The notes beneath the pieces were generated by a model that saw nothing but the letters and a program-made list of their open reading frames with translations, searched no databases and was not told the origin of the DNA. DNA of 64,000 bases, taken from the NCBI RefSeq assembly GCF_018343615.1, contig NZ_JAGYPI010000001.1, positions 248,001-312,000 of the forward strand, written 5' to 3'. The stretch is from Bacillus sp. FJAT-49736 (GTDB lineage Bacteria > Bacillota > Bacilli > Bacillales > Bacillaceae_C). Of this stretch, positions 42,899 to 52,599 are shown in pieces (the stretch's first letter is position 1; every line of letters starts with the position of its first letter). Both the position numbers and the translations under genes were made by a program.

Positions 42899-43723
42899 TT
42901 GTCTTTTTTTCTCGAAGTTTATTTAGTGAGATTGAAAAGGCGGCGAAGAATTTTGATTTTTTCAGCGATTTTACTTGTAATTGGAATAGCACTTCTTCTA
43001 ATAAATATTGGTGTCATTTCCTTGGAAATGAAAGATGTTTTTGTCATGTTTTTGCCGGTTGTGTTTGGTTTTGCCGGATTATTGTATTTAATCCAAAGTA
43101 TTCGGAGAAGATCCTCCGGCTCTTTTTTCCTTTTCTTACTTTTCACCTTCTACGGAACCTTATTAGAGCTGAGTCATTATGGAGTGGTCCGCTTTACATA
43201 TGGGGATTGGTGGAGACTATGGCCAATTATCATTATCTATCTTGCAATCAAAAAAATCTTTTTTAAGGAAAAAGTTAAATTCTCCATAGAAGCAGACTTT
43301 GATGACAAAGATTTTGTAGATATAAAGGAGTTTAAAAGCAAGGCTAAAAGAAAGTATAAAAAAAGCTTTACCTTAATAGGGGATATGGAGTTTAAAAAGC
43401 AAAATTGGCCGTTAAAATCGATGGATTTGCATAATTTAATAGGAGATTATTATTTTGATTTTAACAAAGCCTTCATTCCAGAAGAAGAAACAAGGATTAC
43501 TATCAGGTGCCGTATCGGGGATGTAAAGATGCTTATTCCGGAAGATATTCCTGTCCGGGTAATAACGAAGATCAAAATGGGAGACATTCGTCTATTTGAT
43601 ATGACTTCATCAGGAACGAAACCACAGCTAGTTTTTGAATCACCTAATTATGATGATTCTATTAAAAAAATTGATATTTTGGTTGAAGTAGGAATTGGCG
43701 ATATAAGAATTGATCGTGTATAG
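42899..43723 (+). CDS. liaF: LiaF-like membrane inhibitor of envelope-stress system
   Basis: Up to 274 residues. Several hydrophobic segments in the first ~125 residues, then a cytoplasmic LiaF C-terminal domain (DLHNLIGDYYFDFNKAFIPE, RCRIGDVKMLIPEDIP). LiaF keeps the LiaS kinase off until cell-wall antibiotics act. The start is uncertain: TTG 42899 is only 2 bases from AAAGGA; GTG 42926 is an alternative. First gene of a liaF-liaS-liaR-like cluster. Confidence 0.85.
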   Translation: MSFFLEVYLVRLKRRRRILIFSAILLVIGIALLLINIGVISLEMKDVFVMFLPVVFGFAGLLYLIQSIRRRSSGSFFLFLLFTFYGTLLELSHYGVVRFTYGDWWRLWPIIIIYLAIKKIFFKEKVKFSIEADFDDKDFVDIKEFKSKAKRKYKKSFTLIGDMEFKKQNWPLKSMDLHNLIGDYYFDFNKAFIPEEETRITIRCRIGDVKMLIPEDIPVRVITKIKMGDIRLFDMTSSGTKPQLVFESPNYDDSIKKIDILVEVGIGDIRIDRV

Positions 43724-43735
43724 GGGTGGAGAATT

Positions 43736-44764
43736 GTGCGAAGGTTTTTAAGCATCCGTTTTTGGTTTATCCAAAACTTTCTCACCATGGCTGTTATCTG
43801 CAGTTTACTTTATTTTGTAGGACTGCAATTTTATTTATTAATTAATCACGAAACTGTAATAGATACAAAGAAAATTCTTTTTCTTTCTCTATTTATGTTT
43901 TTCATATTTGCAACTTTTAGTGTTTATTTTGGCTTTCGAAGCGGAAGAACATTTTTGCGGAAATTAGATGATGTTCTATCATTTGTTTCGATATTACGAA
44001 GTGGAAAATACTCTGCACGTGTAGAAAATTTTGAACAGGATGAAATTGGCCTCATACTAGATGAGATGAACCAGCTTGCTGCATATATTCAAGATCAGGT
44101 ACGGTCATTACAAAGATTGGCAGATGAAAAAACGGAGTTAGCCGACCAAGCGCATCAAGCAGCAGTAATGGAGGAAAGGCAGCGTTTGGCAAGAGATCTC
44201 CACGATTCCGTCAGCCAACAGTTATTCGCACTTGGAATGTTATCTTCCGCTGCTTTAAGAACGGTTACAAAAAATCCGATGGAAGCGGAAAATATGCTTA
44301 AGCAAGTAGCAGGAATATCGGCAAAGGCCCAAGGTGAGATGCGAGCTCTTTTGCTGCATTTGCGTCCTATTGATTTAAGAGGAGATTCGCTGGAAGAAGG
44401 AATCTATAAATTAGTTAGAGAATTAAAAGAAAAGACAAACCTTGATATTGAAAGCAGCATTAAAGACCTCGGTGACCTGTCAAAAGCGATTGAAGAGCAT
44501 GTTTTCCGGATTGTTCAAGAGGCACTTTCAAACATATTAAGACATGCCCATGCTACAAAAGTAAGAATTACACTGGAGACAATGAAAGACCATCTGCATT
44601 TATATATTAGTGATAATGGCGATGGTTTTAGTGTGGAACGTAAATCCATAACCTCTTATGGTCTGCAGACGATGCGTGAGCGGTGTGAAGAGCTTGGAGG
44701 CGTGTTTCAAATCCGGTCAAAAGAAAATGAGGGAACATATATTAATATAAGAATACCTTTATAG
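43736..44764 (+). CDS. liaS: LiaS-like sensor histidine kinase
   Basis: 342 residues. Two membrane helices (~12-35 and 46-66) with a short extracellular loop (intramembrane-sensing type), a HAMP-like segment, a HisKA_3 domain with phospho-acceptor His156 in LARDLHDSVSQQLF, and a HATPase (QEALSNILRHA, DNGDGFS). It phosphorylates the NarL-type regulator encoded downstream. GTG start after GGGGTGGAG. Confidence 0.9.
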   Translation: MRRFLSIRFWFIQNFLTMAVICSLLYFVGLQFYLLINHETVIDTKKILFLSLFMFFIFATFSVYFGFRSGRTFLRKLDDVLSFVSILRSGKYSARVENFEQDEIGLILDEMNQLAAYIQDQVRSLQRLADEKTELADQAHQAAVMEERQRLARDLHDSVSQQLFALGMLSSAALRTVTKNPMEAENMLKQVAGISAKAQGEMRALLLHLRPIDLRGDSLEEGIYKLVRELKEKTNLDIESSIKDLGDLSKAIEEHVFRIVQEALSNILRHAHATKVRITLETMKDHLHLYISDNGDGFSVERKSITSYGLQTMRERCEELGGVFQIRSKENEGTYINIRIPL

Positions 44765-44904
44765 TGTAGCTTTCTTAATTTGTTTTATATCCTAAATCAG
44801 ACAAAGTTTCGGACATCTTATCACAAAATGATGAATATGGAAGTTTAAAGATTCTACAAGACAACAGTTTAAGAAAAGCACCTTTATAAGGGAGGGGAAA
44901 AGAG

Positions 44905-45549
44905 ATGGAAAGGGTAAAAGTAATGATAGTGGACGACCATGAGATGGTCAGACTAGGAATCCGTTCCTACTTACTAACCGAAGATAGAATTGAATTAGTA
45001 GCGGAGGCAAGCTCTGGCCAAGAGGCTGCTCAGCTTGCCAAAAAGCATTTACCCCAGGTAATCCTAATGGATCTACTGATGGAGGATGGTACTGGGATTG
45101 ATGCAACAAAGGAAATCTTATCATTTTTACCGGATTGCAAGATTATCATTCTTACAAGCTATTATGATGATGAACAAGTATTTCCTGCGATTGAAGCAGG
45201 GGCTCATAGCTATATGTTAAAAACGTCAAGGGCAGAGGAAGTAACAGCAGCCATTTATAAGGCTATACATGGAGAATCGGTAATAGAACCGAAGGTAGCA
45301 CATAAAATGATGAATCGTTTTCGGGGACCTGCAAAGCAGCCTCATGATGATTTAACGGAAAGAGAAATGGAAGTGTTGAAATGCTTAGGGGACGGCATGA
45401 CGAATCAAGAAATAAGCGATTATCTATTCATTGGTGTAAAAACGGTTAAAACACATGTAAGCAATATTTTAAGCAAATTAGGTGTGTCGGATCGAACACA
45501 AGCAGCAATTTATGCTAACAGAAACAATATTGTCTTAGCAAAAAAATAA
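44905..45549 (+). CDS. liaR: LiaR-like NarL-family response regulator
   Basis: 214 residues. Receiver domain with MIVDDHE acidic pocket and phospho-acceptor Asp56 (VILMDLLMEDGTG); LuxR-type HTH at ~150-205 (LTEREMEVLKCLGDGMTNQE). A strong AAGGGAGGGGAAAAG site precedes it. A 140-bp gap after liaS suggests an additional promoter or separate control. Confidence 0.9.
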   Translation: MERVKVMIVDDHEMVRLGIRSYLLTEDRIELVAEASSGQEAAQLAKKHLPQVILMDLLMEDGTGIDATKEILSFLPDCKIIILTSYYDDEQVFPAIEAGAHSYMLKTSRAEEVTAAIYKAIHGESVIEPKVAHKMMNRFRGPAKQPHDDLTEREMEVLKCLGDGMTNQEISDYLFIGVKTVKTHVSNILSKLGVSDRTQAAIYANRNNIVLAKK

Positions 45550-45575
45550 GAGCCTCATGGCTCTTTTCTTATTCT
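45546..45575. terminator. bidirectional terminator between liaR and hmoB
   Basis: AAGAGCC / GGCTCTT arms with TCAT loop and T-runs on both sides. Confidence 0.85.
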
Positions 45576-46066
45576 TCATTTGGAATTATATATTGTGTAA
45601 AATAAGCAGGTCCGGAAAAAATGCTTTTGAACTCTGCAGCGGAGACTGCCTTTTGCGCTTCTTCATAAGAGCTGGAGTGTTTCCAATCCGAATAAGCTTT
45701 TTCGTTCTCCCATAAAGTAAATTCCACATATGTATCACCTTTTAAAGGACGGAGCAATCGGATAGCTTGAAATCCAGAAACCTTGCTTATTGACGGTATT
45801 CTTTCTTTAAAGCGATATTCATATACAGGCCTTCCCTCGTCTGTTACGGGCACATTGTTAAAAACGGCCAGACCTCTATTCACTAAATAACCCGAACTCT
45901 CCACAACTTCATATTTACGCGGTACCTCAAACACCGATTTATTTGTTGATTCATGAAATAATAGTGAATTTTGTCCATTTTGCATAAGGATCATGTTTGC
46001 ATCTGCATTTTTTGCTTTGATTTTTTCTAAAAAATCATAAGTCCCTGTTGTTATGTAAACATACAT
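45569..46066 (-). CDS. hmoB: heme-degrading monooxygenase HmoB (YhgC)
   Basis: 165 residues with a C-terminal antibiotic-biosynthesis-monooxygenase (dimeric alpha-beta) domain (~65-165; SGFQAIRLLRPLKGDTYVEF, WKHSSSYEEAQ). It opens heme and releases iron. Size and position just before hemE match B. subtilis yhgC/hmoB. It is divergent from hemE, so heme breakdown and heme synthesis lie side by side. Confidence 0.88.
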   Translation of the reverse strand: MYVYITTGTYDFLEKIKAKNADANMILMQNGQNSLLFHESTNKSVFEVPRKYEVVESSGYLVNRGLAVFNNVPVTDEGRPVYEYRFKERIPSISKVSGFQAIRLLRPLKGDTYVEFTLWENEKAYSDWKHSSSYEEAQKAVSAAEFKSIFSGPAYFTQYIIPNEE

Positions 46067-46586
46067 TTCATCACCCCATCATTCCACAGTATTATTTATA
46101 TTATATCCATTCCCTATATGAAAAAGTATAAACAATTAGCGGAGTCTCTGATATAAAATATAATAGTAATTACATAAGGCTGTTTTCGTATAGATTGTTG
46201 TTTTTCGTATATTGTTTTAATTCCAAATATAGTCTTAGCTTGGGGCATCTTTTCTTAGGATAATTATTCATACATAATCAAGGATAATGGCTTTATTAAG
46301 ATTTTTATCTGAAAAAGCAACAAAGTTTAAGAAAAGAGCCTTACATAAAATCTGTTTATGAAAAAAATGTTAACTTCTTTAATAGTAAATAGGTGTAATA
46401 ATTTTTTCGAGATTAAAGAGCAAAAAATTATTAGAACCAAACCTAAATAAAGAAGAATTTTTGACAATTATCATGCTTTACTATACTTTTGCATGGAAAA
46501 AGTCTATAGTGAAAACAGACTAAAAATAACAATAATTATATTAAAATGATTACAATAAGGGATAGTATGTTTGAAAGGTGGCCATT
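46067..46586. promoter_or_regulatory. hmoB-hemE intergenic region with hemE promoter
   Basis: A 520-bp gene-free stretch. It holds copy B of the dispersed repeat (46183-46340) and, at 46461-46466, a TTGACA followed 15 bases later by TATACT (46482-46487), a plausible sigma-A promoter with short spacing for hemE. Nothing else is recognised. Confidence 0.4.
46183..46340. repeat. dispersed ~150-bp intergenic repeat, copy B
   Basis: The best-preserved copy: TTTTTCGTATATTGTTTTAA, GGGGCATCTTTTCTTAGG, a variable middle, AAAAAGCAACAAAGTTTAAG, AAAAGAGCC. CTTTTCTTA pairs with TAAGAAAAG and GGC with GCC, so the ends form a stem. Confidence 0.75.
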
Positions 46587-47645
46587 TTGCAGATGACTAA
46601 AATTATAAACGATTCTCTCATTAAAGCAGCAAGAGGTGAAAGGACAGATCATGTACCAGTTTGGTATATGCGGCAAGCAGGCCGATCACAACCGGAATAC
46701 CGCGCTTTAAAAGAGAAATATTCTTTATTTGAAATTACACATCAACCAGAGCTTTGTGCATATGTTACAAGACTTCCGGTCGAAAACTATGATGTGGATG
46801 CAGCAATTTTATATAAAGATATTATGTCTCCGCTCCCAGCTATCGGAGTAGATGTGGATATTAAGTCTGGAATTGGTCCGGTTATTCATAACCCTATAAG
46901 ATCCATTATGGACGTGGAAAAGCTTGGAGAAATTCATCCAGAGGAAGATGTTCCATATGTATTGGATACCATTAAGCTTTTAACGGAAGAGCAATTAACC
47001 GTTCCTCTTATTGGCTTTGCAGGAGCTCCTTTCACCGTTTCCAGCTATATGATTGAAGGTGGTCCTTCGCGTGATTATAAGAAGACGAAGGCACTAATGT
47101 ATACGGAACCGAAAGCTTGGTTCATGCTAATGGACAAGCTGGCAGAGATGACTATTACATATGTACGTGCGCAAATTAAGGCGGGAGCAAGTGCAGTACA
47201 AATTTTTGATTCATGGGTAGGCGCTTTAAATGTGGAAGATTACCGAACATTTATTAAACCAGTTATGACGCGTATCTTTTCTGAGTTGAGAAAGGAAAAT
47301 GTTCCGCTTATTATGTTCGGAGTGGGAGCAAGTCATTTGGCGTTGGAGTGGAATGACCTTCCGCTTGATGTTGTCGGACTTGATTGGAGACTTCCAATTA
47401 GTGAAGCACGGGAAAAAGGAGTTAACAAAGCTGTCCAAGGTAATTTAGATCCTACTGTTCTATTGGCTCCATGGGAAGTTTTAAAGGAAAGAGTGAAAAA
47501 TATATTGGATCAAGGTATGCAGGTACCAGGGTATATCTTCAATCTTGGACATGGTGTATTCCCGCAGGTGGATCCAGATGTACTGAAACGATTAACTGCT
47601 TTTATTCATGAATATAGTGCTGCAAGAATTAAGGAAATGAGGTAA
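46587..47645 (+). CDS. hemE: uroporphyrinogen III decarboxylase
   Basis: About 352 residues. Converts uroporphyrinogen III to coproporphyrinogen III in heme synthesis. The signature [35 protein letters not shown]-type motif and FNLGHGV are present. The TTG at 46587 is 6 bases from AGGTG and gives the same N-terminal length as I recall for the B. subtilis enzyme; the ATG at 46593 is an alternative. It is followed 5 bases later by hemH in one operon. Confidence 0.95.
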   Translation: MQMTKIINDSLIKAARGERTDHVPVWYMRQAGRSQPEYRALKEKYSLFEITHQPELCAYVTRLPVENYDVDAAILYKDIMSPLPAIGVDVDIKSGIGPVIHNPIRSIMDVEKLGEIHPEEDVPYVLDTIKLLTEEQLTVPLIGFAGAPFTVSSYMIEGGPSRDYKKTKALMYTEPKAWFMLMDKLAEMTITYVRAQIKAGASAVQIFDSWVGALNVEDYRTFIKPVMTRIFSELRKENVPLIMFGVGASHLALEWNDLPLDVVGLDWRLPISEAREKGVNKAVQGNLDPTVLLAPWEVLKERVKNILDQGMQVPGYIFNLGHGVFPQVDPDVLKRLTAFIHEYSAARIKEMR

Positions 47646-47650
47646 GGAAG

Positions 47651-48583
47651 ATGGCAAAAAAGAAAATGGGACTTCTTGTAATGGCTTATGGTACGCCATA
47701 TAAAGAAGAAGACATTGAACGCTATTATACTCATATTCGTCACGGTCGAAAGCCAACCCCAGAAATGCTGGAGGACTTAAGAAGCCGCTACGAAGCGATA
47801 GGCGGAATATCTCCATTGGCAAAAATTACAGAGGAACAAGCTTTTGGATTACAAGACCGTCTGAATGAAGTACAAGACGAAATAGAATTTAAAGCTTACA
47901 TCGGCTTAAAGCATATTGAGCCTTTCATTGAAGATGCGGTTGGAAAAATGCATGAAGACGGTATAGAAGAAGCGGTATCGATTGTATTAGCTCCACATTT
48001 CTCTACCTTTAGTGTAAAGTCCTATAATGAAAGGGCGAAGGAAACAGCGGAAAAACTAGGTGGTCTGCAAATTACTTCTGTTGAAAGCTGGTATACAGAA
48101 CCGAAGTTTATTCAGTATTGGGTAGACAAGGTAAGGGATACATATAAAAGCATGAGTGAAGAGGAACGTAGATCTGCTTGTTTAATTGTGTCAGCACATA
48201 GTTTGCCAGAAAAAATTCTACAATATGGAGACCCATATCCACAACAGCTTAAAGAAACGGCAGAGCTTATCACAGAGCAAGCTGGTATTACAGAATATGC
48301 TATTGGCTGGCAAAGCGCCGGAAATACTCCGGATCCATGGCTTGGACCTGACGTTCAAGATTTAACGAGAGATCTCTGCAAGGAGAAGGGTTATAAAGCA
48401 TTTGTCTATATTCCTGTAGGATTTGTCGCAGAACATTTAGAAGTACTGTATGATAATGATTATGAGTGCAAAACGGTAACAGAGGAAATAGGCGCCGGCT
48501 ACTACCGCCCGCCAATGCCAAACGCACGCCCTGAATTCATTGATGCTTTGACTACCGTTATTTTAAAACATATTAGCAAATAG
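47651..48583 (+). CDS. hemH: coproporphyrin III ferrochelatase
   Basis: 310 residues, the same size as B. subtilis HemH (CpfC). Inserts Fe2+ into coproporphyrin III in the Gram-positive coproporphyrin-dependent pathway. Metal-site SAHSLPEK with its His and the later [12 protein letters not shown] are clear. It is co-transcribed with hemE, but hemY (cgoX), normally third in the operon, is absent; a terminator follows instead. Confidence 0.95.
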   Translation: MAKKKMGLLVMAYGTPYKEEDIERYYTHIRHGRKPTPEMLEDLRSRYEAIGGISPLAKITEEQAFGLQDRLNEVQDEIEFKAYIGLKHIEPFIEDAVGKMHEDGIEEAVSIVLAPHFSTFSVKSYNERAKETAEKLGGLQITSVESWYTEPKFIQYWVDKVRDTYKSMSEEERRSACLIVSAHSLPEKILQYGDPYPQQLKETAELITEQAGITEYAIGWQSAGNTPDPWLGPDVQDLTRDLCKEKGYKAFVYIPVGFVAEHLEVLYDNDYECKTVTEEIGAGYYRPPMPNARPEFIDALTTVILKHISK

Positions 48584-48615
48584 AAAAATCTGCTCTTCCT
48601 GAGCAGATTTTTTTC
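48584..48615 (+). terminator. terminator after hemH
   Basis: AAAATCTGCTC / GAGCAGATTTT arms with TTCCT loop, then TTTTTTC. Confidence 0.88.
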
Positions 48616-48708
48616 ATGTCTGGAAATAGGAGCAAGTCTAGAGGAAAAAAATATTAATTCGCTTGCTTGATAAAACTGAATATGATATATTATTTTACGT
48701 AAAAAACT

Positions 48709-48737
48709 AAATGACCATTTTGGTATTTTGGTCATTT
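48709..48737. promoter_or_regulatory. TetR-type operator upstream of yhgD
   Basis: AAATGACCA-N11-TGGTCATTT, 9-bp perfect arms (core TGACCA 48712-48717, TGGTCA 48729-48734). The same core and spacing recur before yhgE, so this is a likely YhgD autoregulatory site. Confidence 0.7.
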
Positions 48738-48758
48738 CTTCGAAAAGTGGTGAATAAA

Positions 48759-49331
48759 ATGGTAATTGATCGCAGAAAGTTAATCCTCGAAGCTGCACAC
48801 AAATCCTTTTCGCTATTTGGCTATAAAGCAACTACGATGGATCAGGTTGCAAAGCTAGCGAATGTAGGAAAAGGGACGATCTACACATTTTTCAAAAACA
48901 AGGAAGAATTATTTGCTGAAATCATTTCCTCCTTATTAAAGGAAATGAAGGCTGCAGCAGAAATTAATTTGCATACGGAATTGCCCTTTCATGAAAAGGT
49001 TAATCGGACCCTTTTCCAGCTATTAGAATTTCGTAAGGAGCATCAATTAACGATTAAGCTTTTTCAAGAGGAAAGAGATATTGGAACTCCGGCTGTTCAA
49101 GAAGTGATGCAACGAATTGAGGAATCAATTTTAAATTATATTCAAAACATCATTTTGGAAGCTATCCAAAAAGGTGAAATTAAACAATGTAAACCGGATA
49201 TTACAGCCTTTATTATCTTAAAATTGTATATAGCATTAATTTTCGACTGGGAAAAGCACCATAAGCCACTTAACAAAGAAGAAATTTCCGAGTTATTTAA
49301 ACTGTATTTATTTCAAGGATTATCAATTTGA
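48759..49331 (+). CDS. yhgD: TetR-family regulator YhgD
   Basis: 190 residues from the ATG at 48759 (AAAGTGGTG upstream; the longer frame reads into the operator). N-terminal TetR HTH (ILEAAHKSFSLFGYKATTMD, then VGKGTIYTFFKNKEELF). Probably represses itself and yhgE through the TGACCA-N11-TGGTCA palindromes at 48709 and 49354. Confidence 0.88.
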   Translation: MVIDRRKLILEAAHKSFSLFGYKATTMDQVAKLANVGKGTIYTFFKNKEELFAEIISSLLKEMKAAAEINLHTELPFHEKVNRTLFQLLEFRKEHQLTIKLFQEERDIGTPAVQEVMQRIEESILNYIQNIILEAIQKGEIKQCKPDITAFIILKLYIALIFDWEKHHKPLNKEEISELFKLYLFQGLSI

Positions 49332-49353
49332 TAATCCCGAAATTTTATCTTAC

Positions 49354-49380
49354 TTTGACCAAATGAATGAAATGGTCAAA
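49354..49380. promoter_or_regulatory. TetR-type operator upstream of yhgE
   Basis: TTTGACCA-N11-TGGTCAAA (cores 49356-49361 and 49373-49378), 24 bases before the yhgE start. Identical core and spacing to the site before yhgD. Confidence 0.7.
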
Positions 49381-49403
49381 AATTTTCATGGAGGTTATGC
49401 CTA

Positions 49404-51611
49404 ATGTTTATTGCTGAATTGAAAAAAATCCTCCGTCATCCAATGTTACTGATTTCGACTCTTGCTATCACATTTGTACCAATTATGTATGCAGGTATGT
49501 TTATTTGGTCTTTTTGGGATCCATATGGACATTTGGACCGATTACCTGTGGCGGTTGTAAATAATGATAATGGTGCTGTATTGGACGGAGAGCATTTAAA
49601 GCTAGGGAAAGAGCTGGCAGATAAATTAAAGGACAGTAAAGACTTTGATTTCCAAATAGTCGAGAGTAAAAAGGGTTTTAAGGAGCTCAAGAATCAGGAT
49701 TATTATATGCTAATTGAGATTCCGGATAATTTTTCTGAAAATGCAACTACCTTGATGGATGATCAGCCGAAAAAATTAGAACTAAAATATATTCCGAACG
49801 AAGGAGCAAACTATCTTTCTTCCAAGATTGGCGACTCAGCGTTGAAGGAAATAAAGGCCTCTGTATCAAAAGAAGTAACTGCTACCTATGCAGAGCAGAT
49901 TTTTGATAAATTGAAAGAGATGGGCAAAGGCTATGCGCAAGCAAGCAAGGGAGCATCTTCGATATACGATGGTGCTAAAAAGCTTAATAATGGTTCTAAA
50001 ACAATGAAAGAAAACTTGGAAACACTTGCATCCAAATCTATTGAATTTGATAATGGATTGAAATCAGCTGCAGACGGTACAACAGACGTTGCCAAAGGAG
50101 CGTCCGATCTTTCCGAGGGACTTGGTCAGCTTGAGGAAGGGCACAAACAGCTCTTGCAGGGTGTTCAAGCAGCAAGTAAAGGAACGAATGATTTGGCGAA
50201 TGGAACCGAGAAGGTAACGAAAGGCTTGAAATCTGCTGAAAAAGGTATTCAGGATGTAATGACTAATACCAATAAAATTCACGATGGTGCAAATAATTTA
50301 GCTGATTTGCTAGGTCCAGATGAAAGGTTCCAAAAGGGAGCAGACGCTACAGCTAAAGGTGCTTCAGACCTACACTTAGGTATTGTAGAACTACAGCAGC
50401 AAATACAGCCTCTTATCGCTTCATTACCGGATGGTCAACAAAAAAGTCAGCTGCAGGAATTATTGAAACAGCTTGAAACAGGCAGCAATAGTGTAGCAGG
50501 AGGCGCTGAGTCCATAAGCAATTCCATTGGAGATTTTCGTAATGGAGCATCTGACTTAGCAAACTCCATTGATAGGCTAAATAAAGAAGGAAACCAAACC
50601 TTAAAAGCAGGGTTGGACAGTATATTGACTGGTTCTTCTCAAGTGAATGATGGTGCAAACCAATTAAAGCTCGGATCTGGCCAATTGCTTCAGGGAATGA
50701 CTATTTTCAATGATAAATTATCTGAGGCAGGAAATGGAGCGGCTAAGCTTGCTACGGGCAGTAGTCAATTAAAATCAGGTATGTCTCAATTGACAGATGG
50801 AGCTTCAAAGCTTACAAATGGTACATCGAAGCTCGCAGATGGTTCAAAGGATTTAAACAGCGGAACAAATAAGTTAACAGATGGCTCAAAAGAGCTGAAG
50901 GATAAATTAGGCGATGCTGCAAATAAATCCGATTCTATTCATGCAGATCAGAAAACATATAATATGATGGGAAATCCAGTGAAGGTTGATAAAACGGAAA
51001 TGAATAAAGTTCCAAACTATGGTACAGGATTAGCGCCATATTTCCTATCACTTGGATTATTTGTCGGTGCCTTATTGTTAACAATCGTCTTTAATGTTAA
51101 AAATCCTGTTATCACACCAAAAAATGGGCTTTCCATGTTTGTAAGTAAATTCGGCGTGATGGCGTTAGTAGGAGTAATTCAATCATTAATCGCCGCTGCT
51201 ATTGCTATTGGCGGGATTGGATTAGTGGTAAAAAGCATTCCGCTATTTATCTTCACAGAAATGATCACAAGCCTAACTTACATGGCACTGATTCTATGCT
51301 TAACAGCATTGCTTGGAGATCCAGGACGATTTTTAGCTATAATTATATTAATCCTACAATTAACAAGTAGCGCTGGAACATTCCCGTTAGAATTATTGCC
51401 GCCAGCATTACATCCAGTACATGAGGTATTGCCGATGACTTTCTCCTTAAATGCATTTAAGGCAGTAATTTCAACCGGGAACTTTAGTACCGTGTGGCAC
51501 AATCTAGGATTACTTGCAGTGTATATGGTTGTTTTCATGGCTATTACAGTTGTATATTTTACAGCGAAATATAAAAGATCACATACGAATACAATAGAAC
51601 AAGCAATGTAA
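49404..51611 (+). CDS. yhgE: YhgE/Pip-family membrane protein
   Basis: 735 residues. One N-terminal membrane helix (~14-34), a large extracellular region with many seven-residue-spaced Gly motifs (LNNGSKT, LSEGLGQLEEG, LASG/TNGTSKLADG) forming a long helical stalk, and five or six C-terminal helices of the ABC-2 permease type (~530-720). The family includes phage-infection protein Pip and YukE-type export partners. AGGTTATGCC gives a moderate ribosome site. Probably controlled by YhgD. Confidence 0.9.
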   Translation: MFIAELKKILRHPMLLISTLAITFVPIMYAGMFIWSFWDPYGHLDRLPVAVVNNDNGAVLDGEHLKLGKELADKLKDSKDFDFQIVESKKGFKELKNQDYYMLIEIPDNFSENATTLMDDQPKKLELKYIPNEGANYLSSKIGDSALKEIKASVSKEVTATYAEQIFDKLKEMGKGYAQASKGASSIYDGAKKLNNGSKTMKENLETLASKSIEFDNGLKSAADGTTDVAKGASDLSEGLGQLEEGHKQLLQGVQAASKGTNDLANGTEKVTKGLKSAEKGIQDVMTNTNKIHDGANNLADLLGPDERFQKGADATAKGASDLHLGIVELQQQIQPLIASLPDGQQKSQLQELLKQLETGSNSVAGGAESISNSIGDFRNGASDLANSIDRLNKEGNQTLKAGLDSILTGSSQVNDGANQLKLGSGQLLQGMTIFNDKLSEAGNGAAKLATGSSQLKSGMSQLTDGASKLTNGTSKLADGSKDLNSGTNKLTDGSKELKDKLGDAANKSDSIHADQKTYNMMGNPVKVDKTEMNKVPNYGTGLAPYFLSLGLFVGALLLTIVFNVKNPVITPKNGLSMFVSKFGVMALVGVIQSLIAAAIAIGGIGLVVKSIPLFIFTEMITSLTYMALILCLTALLGDPGRFLAIIILILQLTSSAGTFPLELLPPALHPVHEVLPMTFSLNAFKAVISTGNFSTVWHNLGLLAVYMVVFMAITVVYFTAKYKRSHTNTIEQAM

Positions 51612-51642
51612 AAAAAGTTAGGGCTCTTGCCCTAACTTTTTT
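51611..51642 (+). terminator. terminator after yhgE
   Basis: AAAAAAGTTAGGGC / GCCCTAACTTTTTT arms with TCTT loop; strong. Confidence 0.9.
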
Positions 51643-51656
51643 AATCCAGGATATAT

Positions 51657-51805
51657 CCGTATATTGCTGTTTTTCATATATTATTCTAAATCCTATTACA
51701 GTCTTAGCTAGGGCACTTTTCTTAAGAGGAGTAGGCTCCTATAACCAAAGGTTTCCCGTTACAAGGATTTTCGACTGAAAAAGCAACGAAGTTTTAGAAA
51801 AGAGC
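51657..51805. repeat. dispersed ~150-bp intergenic repeat, copy C
   Basis: Matches copy B in order and spacing: CCGTATATTGCTGTTTTTCA, AGTCTTAGCTAGGGCACTTT, then AAAAAGCAACGAAGTTTTAG and AAAAGAGC. It ends one base before the Sco-like gene stop codon. Confidence 0.72.
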
Positions 51806-51806
51806 A

Positions 51807-52388
51807 TTAATCCAATAATTTTAAATCCTTAATAATCTCCTCAGGCTGAAAGTCTTTCCCACCTGAGTAATCATTTATAATTTCCCCTTTTTTATTGATT
51901 AGATAAAAACTAGTACCGTGAACCACTTGCGTATCATTCTCCGGCTTTTTAACAAATTCTTTGAATTTATCTAAGGCAAGCTTTTCGATTTCTTTCTGAG
52001 AATATCCTGTTAAAAGATGCCATGTAGTAAAATCTGGTTCGAAATGAGAGGCATAATCTTTTAACCTTTTGGGAGTATCTACCTCAGGGTCAACGCTGAA
52101 AGAGACAAAATGAACATCTTTAAGTCCTTCCGCTTTCGCCTTTTTTTGAAGTTCGCTCATTTGATAAGTTAATTGCGGGCATATAGTAGTACAGCTTGTG
52201 AAAATGAAATTAGATACCCATACCTTTCCCTTAAGATCCTTCATGCCGAAAGGCTTTCCATTTTCATCGGTATAATTAAAGTTTCCAACCGGCTCACCCT
52301 TTTTTTGACTTAAGGTATTACTGCATGCACCTAGGCTTATTAAGGAAAGTATTAATAATAGCAATAGAGGTATTCGTAAATGTTTCAA
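51807..52388 (-). CDS. Sco1/SenC-type copper-chaperone lipoprotein
   Basis: 193 residues with a lipoprotein signal (LGAC, Cys22) and a thioredoxin-like fold. Copper/redox motif Cys66-x3-Cys70 (TSCTTICPQ) and a downstream His in VVHGTSFYLI. It delivers copper to the CuA site of cytochrome c oxidase on the outer membrane face. Similar to B. subtilis YpmQ/ScoA. Confidence 0.9.
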   Translation of the reverse strand: MKHLRIPLLLLLILSLISLGACSNTLSQKKGEPVGNFNYTDENGKPFGMKDLKGKVWVSNFIFTSCTTICPQLTYQMSELQKKAKAEGLKDVHFVSFSVDPEVDTPKRLKDYASHFEPDFTTWHLLTGYSQKEIEKLALDKFKEFVKKPENDTQVVHGTSFYLINKKGEIINDYSGGKDFQPEEIIKDLKLLD

Positions 52389-52599
52389 AATGGTATCCTC
52401 CAGTATGTAAATATATTATTTGACTACATTATAGACGAAAAACAAGGTAAAAATGGTCTACTGCTGAAATATTCATGAAATGCTCAAAATTAAAGAAGTG
52501 TTTTTATTTATAAAATTGTCAACACTTATTAACAATACTTACGTATTCTGGTTCAAGAGTAATGTTACCATATAATATATCAAGGTAGGAGGGGACTTT

